Shown: positions 26,793-39,000 of the stretch, piece after piece
Position numbering within the stretch: position 1 is the stretch's first letter
Layout of the letters: every line of letters begins with the position of its first letter
Assembly: GCA_900708905.1 (NCBI GenBank)
Contig: CAADRB010000033.1
Span: 413,174 to 477,173 of the forward strand
Direction of reading: 5' to 3'
Origin: Hymenolepis diminuta
Taxonomy: Eukaryota > Platyhelminthes > Cestoda > Cyclophyllidea > Hymenolepididae
DNA length: 64,000 nucleotides
Program-made: the position numbers and the translations under genes
Notes under the pieces: model-generated
Databases searched by the model: none
The model's input: the letters and a program-made list of their open reading frames with translations, nothing else
Told to the model about the DNA's origin: nothing

Positions 26793-28764
26793 GTTAAGAA
26801 GTAGGGCAAATTGCATTGTCAGACTACTGGCGCAATGTTCCCTAATATTTAATAATTTTACATTACTATATAAGACATCCTAAAATATTTTTTCTAATTA
26901 ACTATTTTATTGTTCCCTTTTGTTCCAAAACTTCTGTCGCATGATCCTTTAAACGTGTGGGGACAAATCCTACATTCTATCAAGATGTTGCATAGCTCTT
27001 ATTTATAATTATAATAAGTAAAGTCAATGTTATTATTTAAAAATTCATAGTTCAGAAAATCTGAAAACATGATTGATAGCAAATAAGATTTTTCGGATTT
27101 TATTTCTTATTGGCGGATTAATATATCCCATTATTAAATTAATTATCATATTAGCCTAGCTTTCAAACTAACCAATAAAAGATCACTTTTTTTCACTGTT
27201 TGAGTAAAAAAATGGTGATAGAATAATGGGAAAGCATTGGTGAGAAATAAATGTAGCACACATTCTAAAATGTTTTTTTAAAAAATATTCTCACGTTCCA
27301 GGTTTTCTATTACAGATTCCACTGCTACAATATTAAGCCTAACTGCCACTATACAATGTTTATGACACAGAAGAAAGCAGGAAGAAAACCTATAGCTCAG
27401 CGAATACTTCTCTTTCCTTTATTGACTATGTGCTTATATAACTTGAAAATATGGAGTTTGAGGAACACCTTGTTAGTCGGTAATATTGCAATATGAAGAC
27501 TTCATTCGAAAAATCTGGTGTCAGATGAACGAATTTCATTTGCATCACTTTTATTAAGTATGTTCAGAAATCGAAAATGTTCGAATTTCCTCCAGTCACC
27601 TGAATTATTTCCAATAGAACCAAACAAAGTTCCTGAAATTCACCCTTGATTACTAGTTAATGAAATATTCGATTTCTACCTTCCTAGTAGGGAATGCGGT
27701 CTCGCTCCTGCTGAAATTATTGGCCAATCAAGAAGGCAGTTAGTCTCCACTCCATACAAAGTTAGAAATTTTTCTGATAAAAATTGCCATTCCAATGGAT
27801 CTGAACAATGATAACCATCAGATTAGATATCCGGGCACCTGGCAATATTGCATTAGCAGTGAGGTTTATGTCCGTAGCCACAAATATTTATTATATGGTG
27901 CTGAAAGACCCAATTAGTTAGTTTAACAAACATTAATCGTATTATTATTATGGAATTATTAAACGCTTTTTTTATTTCAAACCATTTCCTCCTGTATTTC
28001 TTTCAGTCTGTCATCTAACAAAGCCAAAATAGTCAAGTAAGTCGTTAGGTAAAGCGGTTGATTTCTAATATTGTCAGTTATATTTAGCAAAACATCTTCT
28101 GTTTACTAAATTTAACAAGGAATTTAATTTCTCCCTTGCCGTTCTGTTACTTTTTAATTAAATCTTACAAAGCCACATTTAGAGCTTCCCTATTAGGCTA
28201 TCTTGCCTTAATGCATGTCAAAAAGGAAGTATACTTTCTTGGAATTGCTAAATACAGAAACAAAAAAACGTAATTTCTTTCTTGGAAATTTGTGCTATAA
28301 AATTAGCCTTTTTCTAATAACTGCCAGGGCAAGGTCACGTCGTCGTCGTAGTAGCATTCACCTTAACATTTACGCGTTGTGACAGTTTCATTCGCTTTGA
28401 TAAGGATTTTGCATACATCCGCTTGTAACTATGCCACGTTTGTTTCTAAGTCGTTTAACATAGTCAGTTTAGACCTCAAGGAAAGCTTTTTCTTCTGAAC
28501 AGCAGTTAATAAATATCAATTTAATTCCAATAAATATTTATCGAAAATATTTTCTTAACATCTCGTAAAACTGTTGCTAGATGTTACTGTTCTGCTTATG
28601 ATAAATATTTTTACCAATATATTTTTATATTCCCATTCGTACATCAAAGATAGATTGCCTGTTTGCTTGTTTCCGTGCAAAATTTTGTGGACACAAAATT
28701 TGCATCATTGGCATTTTCTCCTTCGTTTAAATTTGCCACTTTGTTCGCTTCATAAATCTTCAGA

Positions 28765-28835
28765 TATCCGTGACGCAGTGATTAACGTGTCCACCTGTGA
28801 ATGTAGGAACCACGACTTCGACGTGAATCGGTGCA
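28765..28835 (+). repeat. tRNA-like SINE-type sequence
   Basis: CCGTGACGCAGTGATTAACG (box A-like) is followed about 40 nt later by CACGACTTCGACGTGAATC, a decayed box B. It aligns with the element at 26721-26792, including the intervening GTGAATGT block. Confidence 0.5.
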
Positions 28836-30293
28836 ATTCCAGTAAGTGGAATAGCTTGGGAGTTAAAGGATTTCTTTTATTCCATGCAGTCAGGCCTATT
28901 CCGTTCTTCCAGATGTATCAAATCCTATAGAGTTCTATAGTTTCTTTGCAATCCGGCCTATAACTTAGTGGTATTGCATTAGTATAAGGTGCATGCTTCA
29001 GTGTTCTCTTTTGTGATATATACATAAAGCAGAATAATTAGGAAAAAAGTTATTTTAAGCACATGGACATCCAAGTTCAAATCTGCCAGACGTGATTTCA
29101 AAGTAACAGCACTGTAATAACCTTTCTCATGTGACCTCTCGCTGATAAAAATTAATTTTTTGTTGATAAAGTAACGCAGTCAGTCCATTAAAAAAGGATA
29201 GAAACAACAAATGCGAAAAAGGATTAATAAAAAGAAAGTATAAATCAGTAAAACTATGTCTATTACTGTAACAGTAAATAGAAAATACGCAAGGACACTT
29301 CAATAAACTATCTGATATTCTTCACTTTTAAATGAATTTTTACCCAATGAAAATGAGATCTAACCGAAATTATTTATTTATGGTCCCTTTTAGTGATGCT
29401 TGTGCCTATCTTATCAGATATTTATACCCGGAAAATCAATTAGTGCTCAAAAATAATTGAAAATAATCAAACATTGGATATTTAAAATTGGTCAGACATC
29501 AGATTTTTGTCGGAATAATATGGATAAGCTTGCCTTCTTTTAAATAACCATTCAAAGGAATATACAAGGGCTTGAAAATATATAATTACTGACTAGATTT
29601 CCACTTACATTTGTAACCCCAATTTTCGGATAATTAGGATCTCATATTTCAAGAAATAAATTTAGTCCAGTTTATCTATGTGGCGATTGTGGTGATTAAA
29701 CAAGGAAAATTAGGATTTATAGCATTCGCAATTTCATAATTTCTACCTAAAAATATGGGTAAAGCATAGACTGGATCGTCTGAAGCAACTTGTCAAACTT
29801 CATCATTAATGTTATCTGATTTTTAGGAACATTTTCATTGACTCAGTTTAGGTATTCAATTATAAAGAGGTAGGAGGGGATTTTATGAGGTTCCTGGGTC
29901 ATATTCAACAAACTTCGTTGAAAAAATAAATGTTTTAACTATTAACCAGCATAATTTCCCTCCTAATTAAAGTATTTTGAACGCCTTCCTCCTGGCTCCT
30001 CTCGTTAATCCGGCAATGCTATTTATAATATAGGCTTAATTTCAAAATCCTCATTTAAATTACTGTTACTGAAATTTCTAATCATTTGTGTACCAGTCAG
30101 TATTTTCTCATTCAATAACATTGTCATGAAACACAGGACAGAATCATTGTATTGATTAAATGAAATTCCAGATGCAATAAAATTATTTTCTTTATTACAT
30201 TTTAAATGATCAAGCACCTTCTCTCCTTGCTTATACTTAAAAACCCATTAAATCAACAATAAACCACTTAAATGAATATCAAGAAAAACAGCT

Positions 30294-30323
30294 TTAGATT
30301 TTCTCTAACAAGAGAAAATCTAA
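30294..30323. repeat. Perfect inverted repeat, 12-bp arms, 6-nt loop
   Basis: TTAGATTTTCTC, loop TAACAA, GAGAAAATCTAA. It is a perfect hairpin in intergenic DNA with no gene adjacent, so a terminator or regulatory role cannot be assigned. Confidence 0.85.
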
Positions 30324-32184
30324 CCTTTTACTTTTGTAGTATTAATCTGTACTAATGCACAACAGCCCCTTGAACGCAGAAACAATAGAATTACCTTGGA
30401 ATGTTTTCGTGTAAGGTTATAGTCCCAGCTTTTTATGGCCCTTACTGATCGCTATAGAAATAGCTGATCATAGACCGTTTAATTAATTTATTGGCCACTA
30501 GTCAAGTTTACAAACCCGGTTTCTTCCTTTTGGTCGGAAAATTTAAGAATTGTCAAAGTTCTAATCATCATCATGGCATGAGTGGACTAGCCAAGAACAA
30601 AAATATAATAGAAAAAGCGATAAATGGAAACATCTATTTAATAGTTACCGAAACATTCTTGAGCTCATTTCATAAAAGACAAGGTGTCGCAAAACGGCTG
30701 TTACTTTTACTATCACCCTGGCAGAGCATTACCTTTTTCATTTCCAATCAAGAAGTAGCATAAATTGACGCAAGTAAGGATGGTGGGGTAGAAATAGAGC
30801 ATAAATATTGGGACACCAAAAGATCCTTACTATGGATGTACTCTGGATTTTAAAATTGTCAATTTGCTGCTTAATGGGTTTAGTTCACGGCGCCATGAGC
30901 AAACTTCGAAAGACCAAACTTTAGGAAACGACTTATAATCTACTCAGTGATAGTTTATATGCTCTATGCACAGGCTAACTGTTATATTAGATCAGCCAAA
31001 GATGAACTATTTGGAACTGGCTAAGATGTATTCAGCTTAGCAAAAATTTTTGGAGGATAATTAGCTTTCCATAGTGGAAAAAACACAGAGAAACACATTA
31101 ACATTCACTCGCCTTCATCGTTTTGCATTTAGAAACAATCTAACTCATTAAAAACTTAAAATTAACATACAATTTTTTTATTTTTTTCTAAACAATATTA
31201 AATATACACAGCTTAAAAATAATGAACTATGATTAGGCATAGCGAACCTTTAGGAATGGTATCAACCATCCTCCCACAAAATAAATAAATATATAAATCT
31301 CATTTGTCATATTCTATTTAACATTCACTTTTAGTGTTTTTTTTGTGAATGACTATTTTGTAACTATTCAGTTGCCCGCTTTTGTAAAGTAGGACTCTAC
31401 AATGCTTTAGCATTGCTAGAAGGTTTAGTTCTACTGTTATGATGTATCTCCCCACTAGATATCGCCAGGCTACAGTTTACTCAGAGAGAAGAAGGCAAGA
31501 TAGACATGCAGTCACTCAAGATCGCTTTATTTACAAGAATATTTATAAGAGAATGTAATTAATGACCGTTACAATGAAGAGGAGGATTTATCTAGACTGG
31601 CTGTCGAGGTACTAGAGACAGCATGCACCTGTATATTAATTTGACAGAGACCATCCCGTTTATATCCCTCATCTTTCGAAAGTACATATACTCGACGAAT
31701 TTATGTTGACGGCCCCTTATCAGGGTGTTTTTGTTTATCCGAGTGAACATTTTGAGTAACTTGAATTTTCGAAATTCGAAAACTAATCGGGTTTTCGAAG
31801 TTCTCCTATTTCTCAAAAAAATATTACATTTTACTGAAATATGTTTCAACGACATTAAGGCCTGCACATTCTCTCACTCACGTTCTCCTCTCAGTGACTT
31901 GAGCAGTGTGTACTTTCAGCGCCGCGGTGATTTTTATAGCATTAGCTAGAGGTTTATGTGCAATTTGAACTGCCTTGTAGGCTGTGTTTGAGGAAAGAAC
32001 ATAAATACAGAGTTCTAAAACTGTTACAGCCACTCTGATTGCGCGAAATTGAGAGTGGTAAGCAGAAGCATTTTAAAATACACCTTATATACTTCTTCGT
32101 GCTGATACAATCTAAATTTCCTTAACAGAATACTCGAAAAAGCAATTTTAAAAAACCGCATAGAACTATTGCAGGAAAGAGTCT

Positions 32185-32370
32185 AGCTTAAGAAAGATCG
32201 ATGCAGGATGGAGAAATCCAGTTGCATTCACCATCTTTACGAACTCCATAAAATAGGAAGGAGACAGAGATGGTGATGATGTAGGGAATAAAGGCGACAG
32301 CCTCGTAATTGTGATTAAGTGGGAATTGGATAGTTGGGGGGAGGATCAATAGGCGGCTTAAATGCCAGAT
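32185..32370 (+). repeat. GA-rich interspersed repeat, copy B (mate 25170-25400)
   Basis: GGATGGAGAAATCCAG, TACGAACTCCATA, AAAGGCGACAGCCTCG and GGGAGGATCAATAGG appear in the same order as in the mate. It lies just beyond the helicase gene's 3' end. Confidence 0.55.
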
Positions 32371-32503
32371 ACAAACTTTTTCTTTAAAGGGCCGAGAAAG
32401 CAGAATGACACCAATTCGCTTATATGATCATAACAGAGCAGAGCTGAGAGAGTTGATTTTAACTTAGCAGAACTCAATTAGCATTCATAGTTAATTACTC
32501 CTT

Positions 32504-32536
32504 NNNNNNNNNNNNNNNNNNNNNNNNNNNNNNNNN
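32504..32536. other. Assembly gap (33 N)
   Basis: Run of Ns about 130 bp past the helicase stop codon. It may remove part of the 3'UTR or the polyadenylation signal; no AATAAA is seen on the minus strand between the stop and the gap. Confidence 0.98.
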
Positions 32537-32667
32537 GTCAAATACCACCAAACCAAAAAATAGAATGATACATCGAAAGCATTGAGATTTAGTCAGTGAT
32601 AAAAAAATAAAAATACATATTCCTGGAACTAAAATATGTACACATAGCTGTACATTTTTCGCCAGAA

Positions 32668-33057
32668 TCACCGCCGTTGTTGCCAAGTATAATTCCATCC
32701 CCTTCCTCTTTCAACACCGCCAAAACCACGACTACCTCGACCTCCTCGTCCTCTTCCATAATCATCCTGACTCCTTCCATAACCCCCTTGATCCATTCCA
32801 TAATCTTCTGGACCTCTTTCATAGTAACTCTGACCTCGATCTCTTCCATATATCTGACCCCGTCCAAAACCTCCTGTACCCCGTTGAGGTTGTTTTTGAA
32901 GATATGTAGGAATATGAAAGATAGGCGGCGCTTCATTGAGGAAGTAATTCACGATGGTCTGCATTATCTGGCCCTCAAGTGTACTTTCATCCCAGTTAGT
33001 TGGACCCGGGTTACGCACTTTGTCATTCAACAGGTGATCAAGGCACTGTTTCAAACT
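32668..33057 (-). CDS. DHX36: Helicase terminal exon: last conserved block plus RG/GY-rich tail
   Basis: The acceptor CATCTAG|AGTTTG is in phase 0. The exon starts [19 protein letters not shown], matching the end of DHX36. About 75 residues then carry repeated RG, GYGR and DYG units ([14 protein letters not shown]). It ends WNYTWQQRR with TGA at 32668-32670. The tail is a likely RNA-binding or arginine-methylation substrate region. Confidence 0.92.
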   Translation of the reverse strand, partial: SLKQCLDHLLNDKVRNPGPTNWDESTLEGQIMQTIVNYFLNEAPPIFHIPTYLQKQPQRGTGGFGRGQIYGRDRGQSYYERGPEDYGMDQGGYGRSQDDYGRGRGGRGSRGFGGVERGRGWNYTWQQRR

Positions 33058-36000
33058 CTAGATGAGAGGGAGGACATTATGTAATAATACTACTAATAAT
33101 AGTTCGCATTTAGGTAAACTCTACGCGTCAGGGCGTACCTCAACAAGCTGTGGTATACGAGGATTTGAGTGCAGGGTTATCCAGTCATCGACTTTGAGGT
33201 AATCTGTGTTGTTCAGCTGGAAGAGAAAAATCATGAACGTAAGAATTTTTTGACCGTATGGGGAATCAAAAATGATAAAATCTGTTGTGACATGATATAC
33301 CCTTCCTACTGCTAACTGGGATGCCCATAGTATTAAGCTACTAACCTTGAATATTGAAATGTCTAGAATCATCATCCCAGAACTCTAAATTACCAGCCCC
33401 GATCTGCTCAATGTTAAAAGGCGGGAGAGTAATTAAATAGGTATTATTGAGTAAATACAGAGAAGAACTTCTATTGGGGATTAGCTCGGCATAGCTTTAA
33501 GAGATAACTCTTTAGCGAAGAGTGGCGGAGAAACGTATCCATATTTGCGCAGGTAGGACAAAATGTGTGCTCTGAATTACTTTTAGAAAAGAGACTACAA
33601 ATAAAACTGTTTTTTGAAAAAAACAAATAAGATTTCCTAAGTTAGGAGGATTCCAGAATAATCACTCCTTCCAACGATAAGATAACCACACTTCTCAAAC
33701 TTGGATGAGCGAAAGAGAAGAGAATGAAGAGTAGGAGAGTGTAAGAATCAAGCACGTAAACAGAACAGACAAATTAAAGAGAGAAAACAATAATTGATGG
33801 GCTGCAGGCGAGCTTTGGTCAAAGAGGGGTGGATTGCAATGATTATACCAGTTTTGACAAGCAGTCGAATATGAAAATTATTTCGCATAAAATCCGTTAA
33901 AAGTAACATGTAGTTCGAAAAAAAGTATAAGAAGCTTAAGGAAAGTAATCCGAATAGATGTATTCAGTCCCCTTCCTGATTTATGAACTGAGCATATTTG
34001 GGCCCCTGGAGTGGGTCTTTACCCAATCGAGATCATCGGGTAGTAGCATAACATTTTGGACATACCACTTAGTAGTGGGAAGCACTAACCATTAAAATAC
34101 AACATATGAGCTTGGGTATTATCGTTGAGTACTGTCAAAATGCCTTGAGTTACTAAAAATAAATTTGCTTTGCGGTCAAATATGTTCGCATGGGCTAGAC
34201 GGTTAGAAGATGGCGATTTCGGATATAAAACAAAATGTTCAGACGGATACTCGAAGGTGTCCGGCAAGGCTCGAACTCTCAATTACTTAGCTACTACCTA
34301 TTAAATGTTTAAAAGAACCTGTGTAAAATCTGGAATATACATTGGACAGACAGAAATTATTATTATTTTATTATTACCTATGCCAAATCAACAGAATTCG
34401 ATTTTTAGCTATTGACTGAACACGGGTTACAATGAAATAGTCCAATGAAGGAAAAGAATAATAGAAAATCGAATAACAATGGTGAATAAAATCGGGATAT
34501 TAAAAGGGTACTATTTCATATTATTTATATACTTTATACCGTCAGTTTGTCTATCTTTTTATGTTGAAATCATTATAGCTAGCACAAACTACCTGCCCTT
34601 GACTATGAAAAGGGAAAAACTACCGAAATGACATGACATATTATTTAATTTAATCGAGTAACCAACAACCTCCGAGAATTGTGGTGTCAAATCTTGAAGC
34701 TTGAACTTTGGAACACGTGTAAGGAAAGGACAACAAATGGGAAAAGTAACTTCTAACCAGGTACGTCAATTATTAAGCAAATACTTTAAAGTTTTATTTA
34801 TTTGATATAACACAATGCACTTGTTGATACAACTACGATTCACTTGTCACCCCTCAATTTGCGCAGAGATGGTATCCTGACGACGGTTGTTCAGACCCAG
34901 TGTAAATAACATAGAGTCAAATGGAGGTTTTAGTATCAAGAATGTACGAACTACGTATATATAGCTTTAGATACATGTATAAATGGTCTATAAGATATGA
35001 TCTCACCAGTCAATCGGAATGATTGTAATATCTAACCATTCAATCCTGTTCAAGCTTGTATGAGTACACGGAAAGGAAGAAGAGCAGATATTATTGAGAA
35101 GTTCAAGTAAGCGACCAACGACACAGGAGCTGCATGGGAATTCTGGCATACTCGCTTTCACTTCCCTCTCCCGCTATTTACGTTCTGACAGTTGTATTTA
35201 AGTACATTCCTACCCTAATCAGGTCACTTAAGCAAATATATATCCTAGATCCAAGACAACTAGTTTATAGTAATGCTTTTACATATTTACCACTTATTTC
35301 AGATTTTGCCAAGAGAATTAAAATTATGATAATATTTTCATAAGAACTGAATTTGAACCAGAAATAACTCATGGACAAGGAACGAAAGTAAAGAAACTCA
35401 AGCTAGACCAACGCATTGTCTAGTTTATACCTCAACTCGTGAAAGGCTATGGTCAGGATATAATTCATTATTATATATTATCAACTATCAACATATATGA
35501 CAAATTTAAATACAAAGTAGTCAAATGGAAAGACAAAAAATGGTTTGACCAGAGATGATACCAGACCAAAATAATGAAGGGGAATATGGTGACCAAAAGG
35601 TAACTTATTACATATGCTGAGAAAATCTTCCCGATTGATTGGTTCAGGTTCAATAACTAGTAGCTTGATGAGTTTTATTCTTTATTCCCACTCATACCAA
35701 ACGATCATATCCAAATGTCAAGAGAAGAATGTGCCTACATACATCATATTTTTGATATGAATGAGAAACTAAAATATGTTTGTCTTTTCCTAGATTATGT
35801 ATGGAATCTACAGCACTAAAATACCCACAAACATAACTCAGAAACTTTGTATGATCTCTTGGGACAACATTTAGTACTCAATAATAATCGCTTACACAAT
35901 AGACCATTTTTCTAGTAACTCCTACCATCTATCAGTAAATTCAGAGTGAATAAATCCTTGACCACTTTTATGACGCGATTAGGTAACAAGCTCGCATGAT

Positions 36001-39000
36001 CATAATAATCATCACAAGTAGTTGGCAATCGTCCGGAGAGTGGTTGCTCCACAGGAAAATAACACTGAAAAAGAAGCTATGTGGACCAGTCCCACTTATT
36101 GAAAAAATAGGTCGAGCCGCTTGCATAGGAAGAATAATATGAAAGTGGCTGAGAAGCCATCGTAATTTGTTAAACCAAGATTTACTTCTTGCGCTAATTC
36201 GTTGAGTATTATCTTTCGATTTCAATTTGCAAGCGGTGACTTCACAGGATGTCTGATAAAGTGTTAGAAGGTAGTCACTGAACACAATAATCCCTAATAG
36301 CTGGGATTTTCGCTATTAATTGATACCTTAATATTTTTTCATATCAATTTGAAGTACCTCCCTCACAGCAATTTCAGTGAAACTTTCTTCGAAATATCTC
36401 ATTTATGTACAGAATCAAAGAGTAACTGACCAGATATGTAGAAAACTGTTTAAAATCAGAACAACGTACTTGATAGCTACATAGATATTCAATAATTACT
36501 AAAAGATAATTTCAATAAATATACCTCTACTCTGCCTAAACAGTATAAATATGCAAAAAGTAGTTTCAAATTAAGATAACTGTGGTCCAAAAGTTGTTAC
36601 AAGTTTCCTTTGTTAAACACAATGATAAAGTGAAGTAAATTTAGCGATTATGTACTGCGCGTAAACACAGATAACCAAGAGTGAATATCGTAATCCCATG
36701 ATGCCCAAATGTCGTTATAACTACCAAGGTAATTGAAAAAAATATCACCTTAACGAAGACTGTCTTCGAAAAGTTGTAAACAAAATAAAGGTAAGTAGTG
36801 ATTGAATTTCGAAAAAAAATTGTTCTCAGCTAATGAAATGATGGAGGAACAGGGGACATTTAAAAACTTACAACTCTTCACCCCATTTATACAGTTACTT
36901 AGCCCTAAAGATAGGTCGAACTAGGGCCTTCGTAGTTGCTAAACAACGAAAACACCGAAAACTGTTCCTAACTCACAATAAAATGATCTCGGTGTAATGA
37001 ATAAATGGTGAATAATATGAACTTTCATCCATACACCCTATTTTCAGCTGAAGTGATTTCCAACTAAGCTCTGCTAAAGCTCAAAAATCGTTACTAAATC
37101 GAGCTTCAAGGGTCATAAAAGACAAGTAAGGGTCATACCTAACCAAAGAAAAAATTTCATATTCTCCTACACCGCCGTTGTCCGAGGCCATTAATTTTGG
37201 ATAGATATAAACAACCTTATTGATAAAACCAAGAATGGCCACTTTTCTAATGATTAACCAGACAGATAATGAAATCTTTGAAACAGTTGGCACTTGGAGA
37301 GTGTTAACAGCTGCACGTTGTTGACAGGAAGGCATTTACTGCCGGACGCGATTACGCAAATTGACAAAGGTTCCGAGGGAAAACATTCGGAATTGTTTAT
37401 GATAATCATCCACCTTCGGGAAGTATAAAAATTGTATATTTTATGACATTCAATGAAACTGTAAAAGCCTAAGATATACTGATAAGTAAATTAAGCACTG
37501 TCAATGCAAATTCCGTGTAAGGAATGCATTTCATGAATACTAACTTCCCAACTTCTGAAGAGAAACTCACACTACCAACTCCTTTGTAGACCAGAATAAA
37601 CCGGAGCGATTGGTCACCCCCATCACCGATGCGTACCTATGGGCATTAATTTTGTGACCTCTAACTCGGCAAACATGGGCACATTGATCACAATACCACC
37701 GTTTGCCTCGCTCTTAACCATTAATGAGGTCACTTTACTGCCCCTTACCAGTTACTCAAATAGCCAATCAAGTGCCTTATTTCAAGCTATGATTAGTTAC
37801 AAGTATACTCATTTAATAACAGAGCTTCTCACTTTTTTCTTCAAGGTCTGGGCTACCGCGGTCATAGAATACTCCAGTGATCGAAAAATAATATATTGGT
37901 AGCTAAGCGACGGCTTAATAGTGGCTACATAGCCTAAAATGGGATAAATATCGAAGATTAACGCCATCTAATTTTTAAAAATTAAAGTGAAGTCTCAGAA
38001 AAATTTTGATGATTTGAATATAACCTCAAGACGCCAATTTAAACAAATACGTCAATACTAGATACATAAACTACGAAGTCGGCAGTGAAGAAAGGCGAGT
38101 AAAAAGTGAATGTGGCCAATTAACAGAACACTAAACAAACACGCTCAGATTATTCATGAGCCTGGCAAAATAGCGTACCAATGTCTAAAAATAGTACTCC
38201 TTCAATCAAAACAAAATAGATCAAATAACTGAGAATCAGAGTATCCGAAAAGAGATGACAGAAAGGTAAATTGGACAATTTCAGTGTATCCGAACCGATT
38301 TCTCAGAAAGAATAAGTGTAAATAAAATGTAGGAACACAAAGCAATTCTAATCCCGAGTAAAGCTACTTTTATAATCTGAGTGAGTTAGGATTATAAATA
38401 TCTCCTTTAAGATCGTTAAAGGCTAACAGGATGCAATAACTTTTCCCAAGCTAGAACAGTGAGAGTTGAAGTGGACTAGTAGTGTATTGAACAATTACAG
38501 AGAGAGCGAGTTGTAGGAAGAGGGACTGAGTTACAAGTCTCAAGTGAAAGTGGAATGAAAAGGCTAAATAATGTATGTTTAGATGGACTGATTGATTCTA
38601 TCAACTTAGTGAGACACTGTGATTGTTCAGGCTGAGCAGACCTATGAATCGGTATACGCAACACGAACATAGGAAGTGCCAGTCTCGGAAATTGTAAACT
38701 GAACTAGCAAGATAGAACAGAGTAGAATTTAATATGCTTCAATTTGATATCTGAAACGAATGAATAGAATGCTTAAAGACAGTTGGGCGAATCATGACAA
38801 AGACAGGTTAAAGTTCAATCAGCAGTAGGTAGAAAAGTGGGAAAAAAAACGATTTAAGATATCTTTTACCTGTTTGCGAAGAGAGTGAATGAACTCTTAT
38901 GTTTACAAGACCTCTCGGAATACATCAGCAACTCAAAAGAATTTTTGCATGTTAGATTACGCATTATTTGGACCGTAATTCACTGATGTAAATTAATGTT

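Larger units (their letters stand above)
21064..32503. other. Intergenic region with decayed repeats
   Basis: No convincing gene on either strand. It carries a 0.4 kb repeat copy (22850-23290), a short dispersed repeat (24681-24746), a GA-rich repeat (25170-25400), two tRNA-like sequences (26721-26792, 28765-28835), a perfect 30-bp hairpin (30294-30323) and the partner of the GA-rich repeat (32185-32370). An AT-only imperfect inverted repeat lies at about 26470-26527. ORFs of 118-125 codons at 24161-24538 and 28574-28930 look non-coding. Confidence 0.5.

Noticed and set aside
28574..28930. 118-codon plus-strand ORF
   Set aside because: Runs straight through a tRNA-like repeat and has no recognisable features.
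32677..33084. 135-codon plus-strand Ser/Thr-rich ORF
   Set aside because: Antisense shadow of the Arg/Gly-rich helicase tail.
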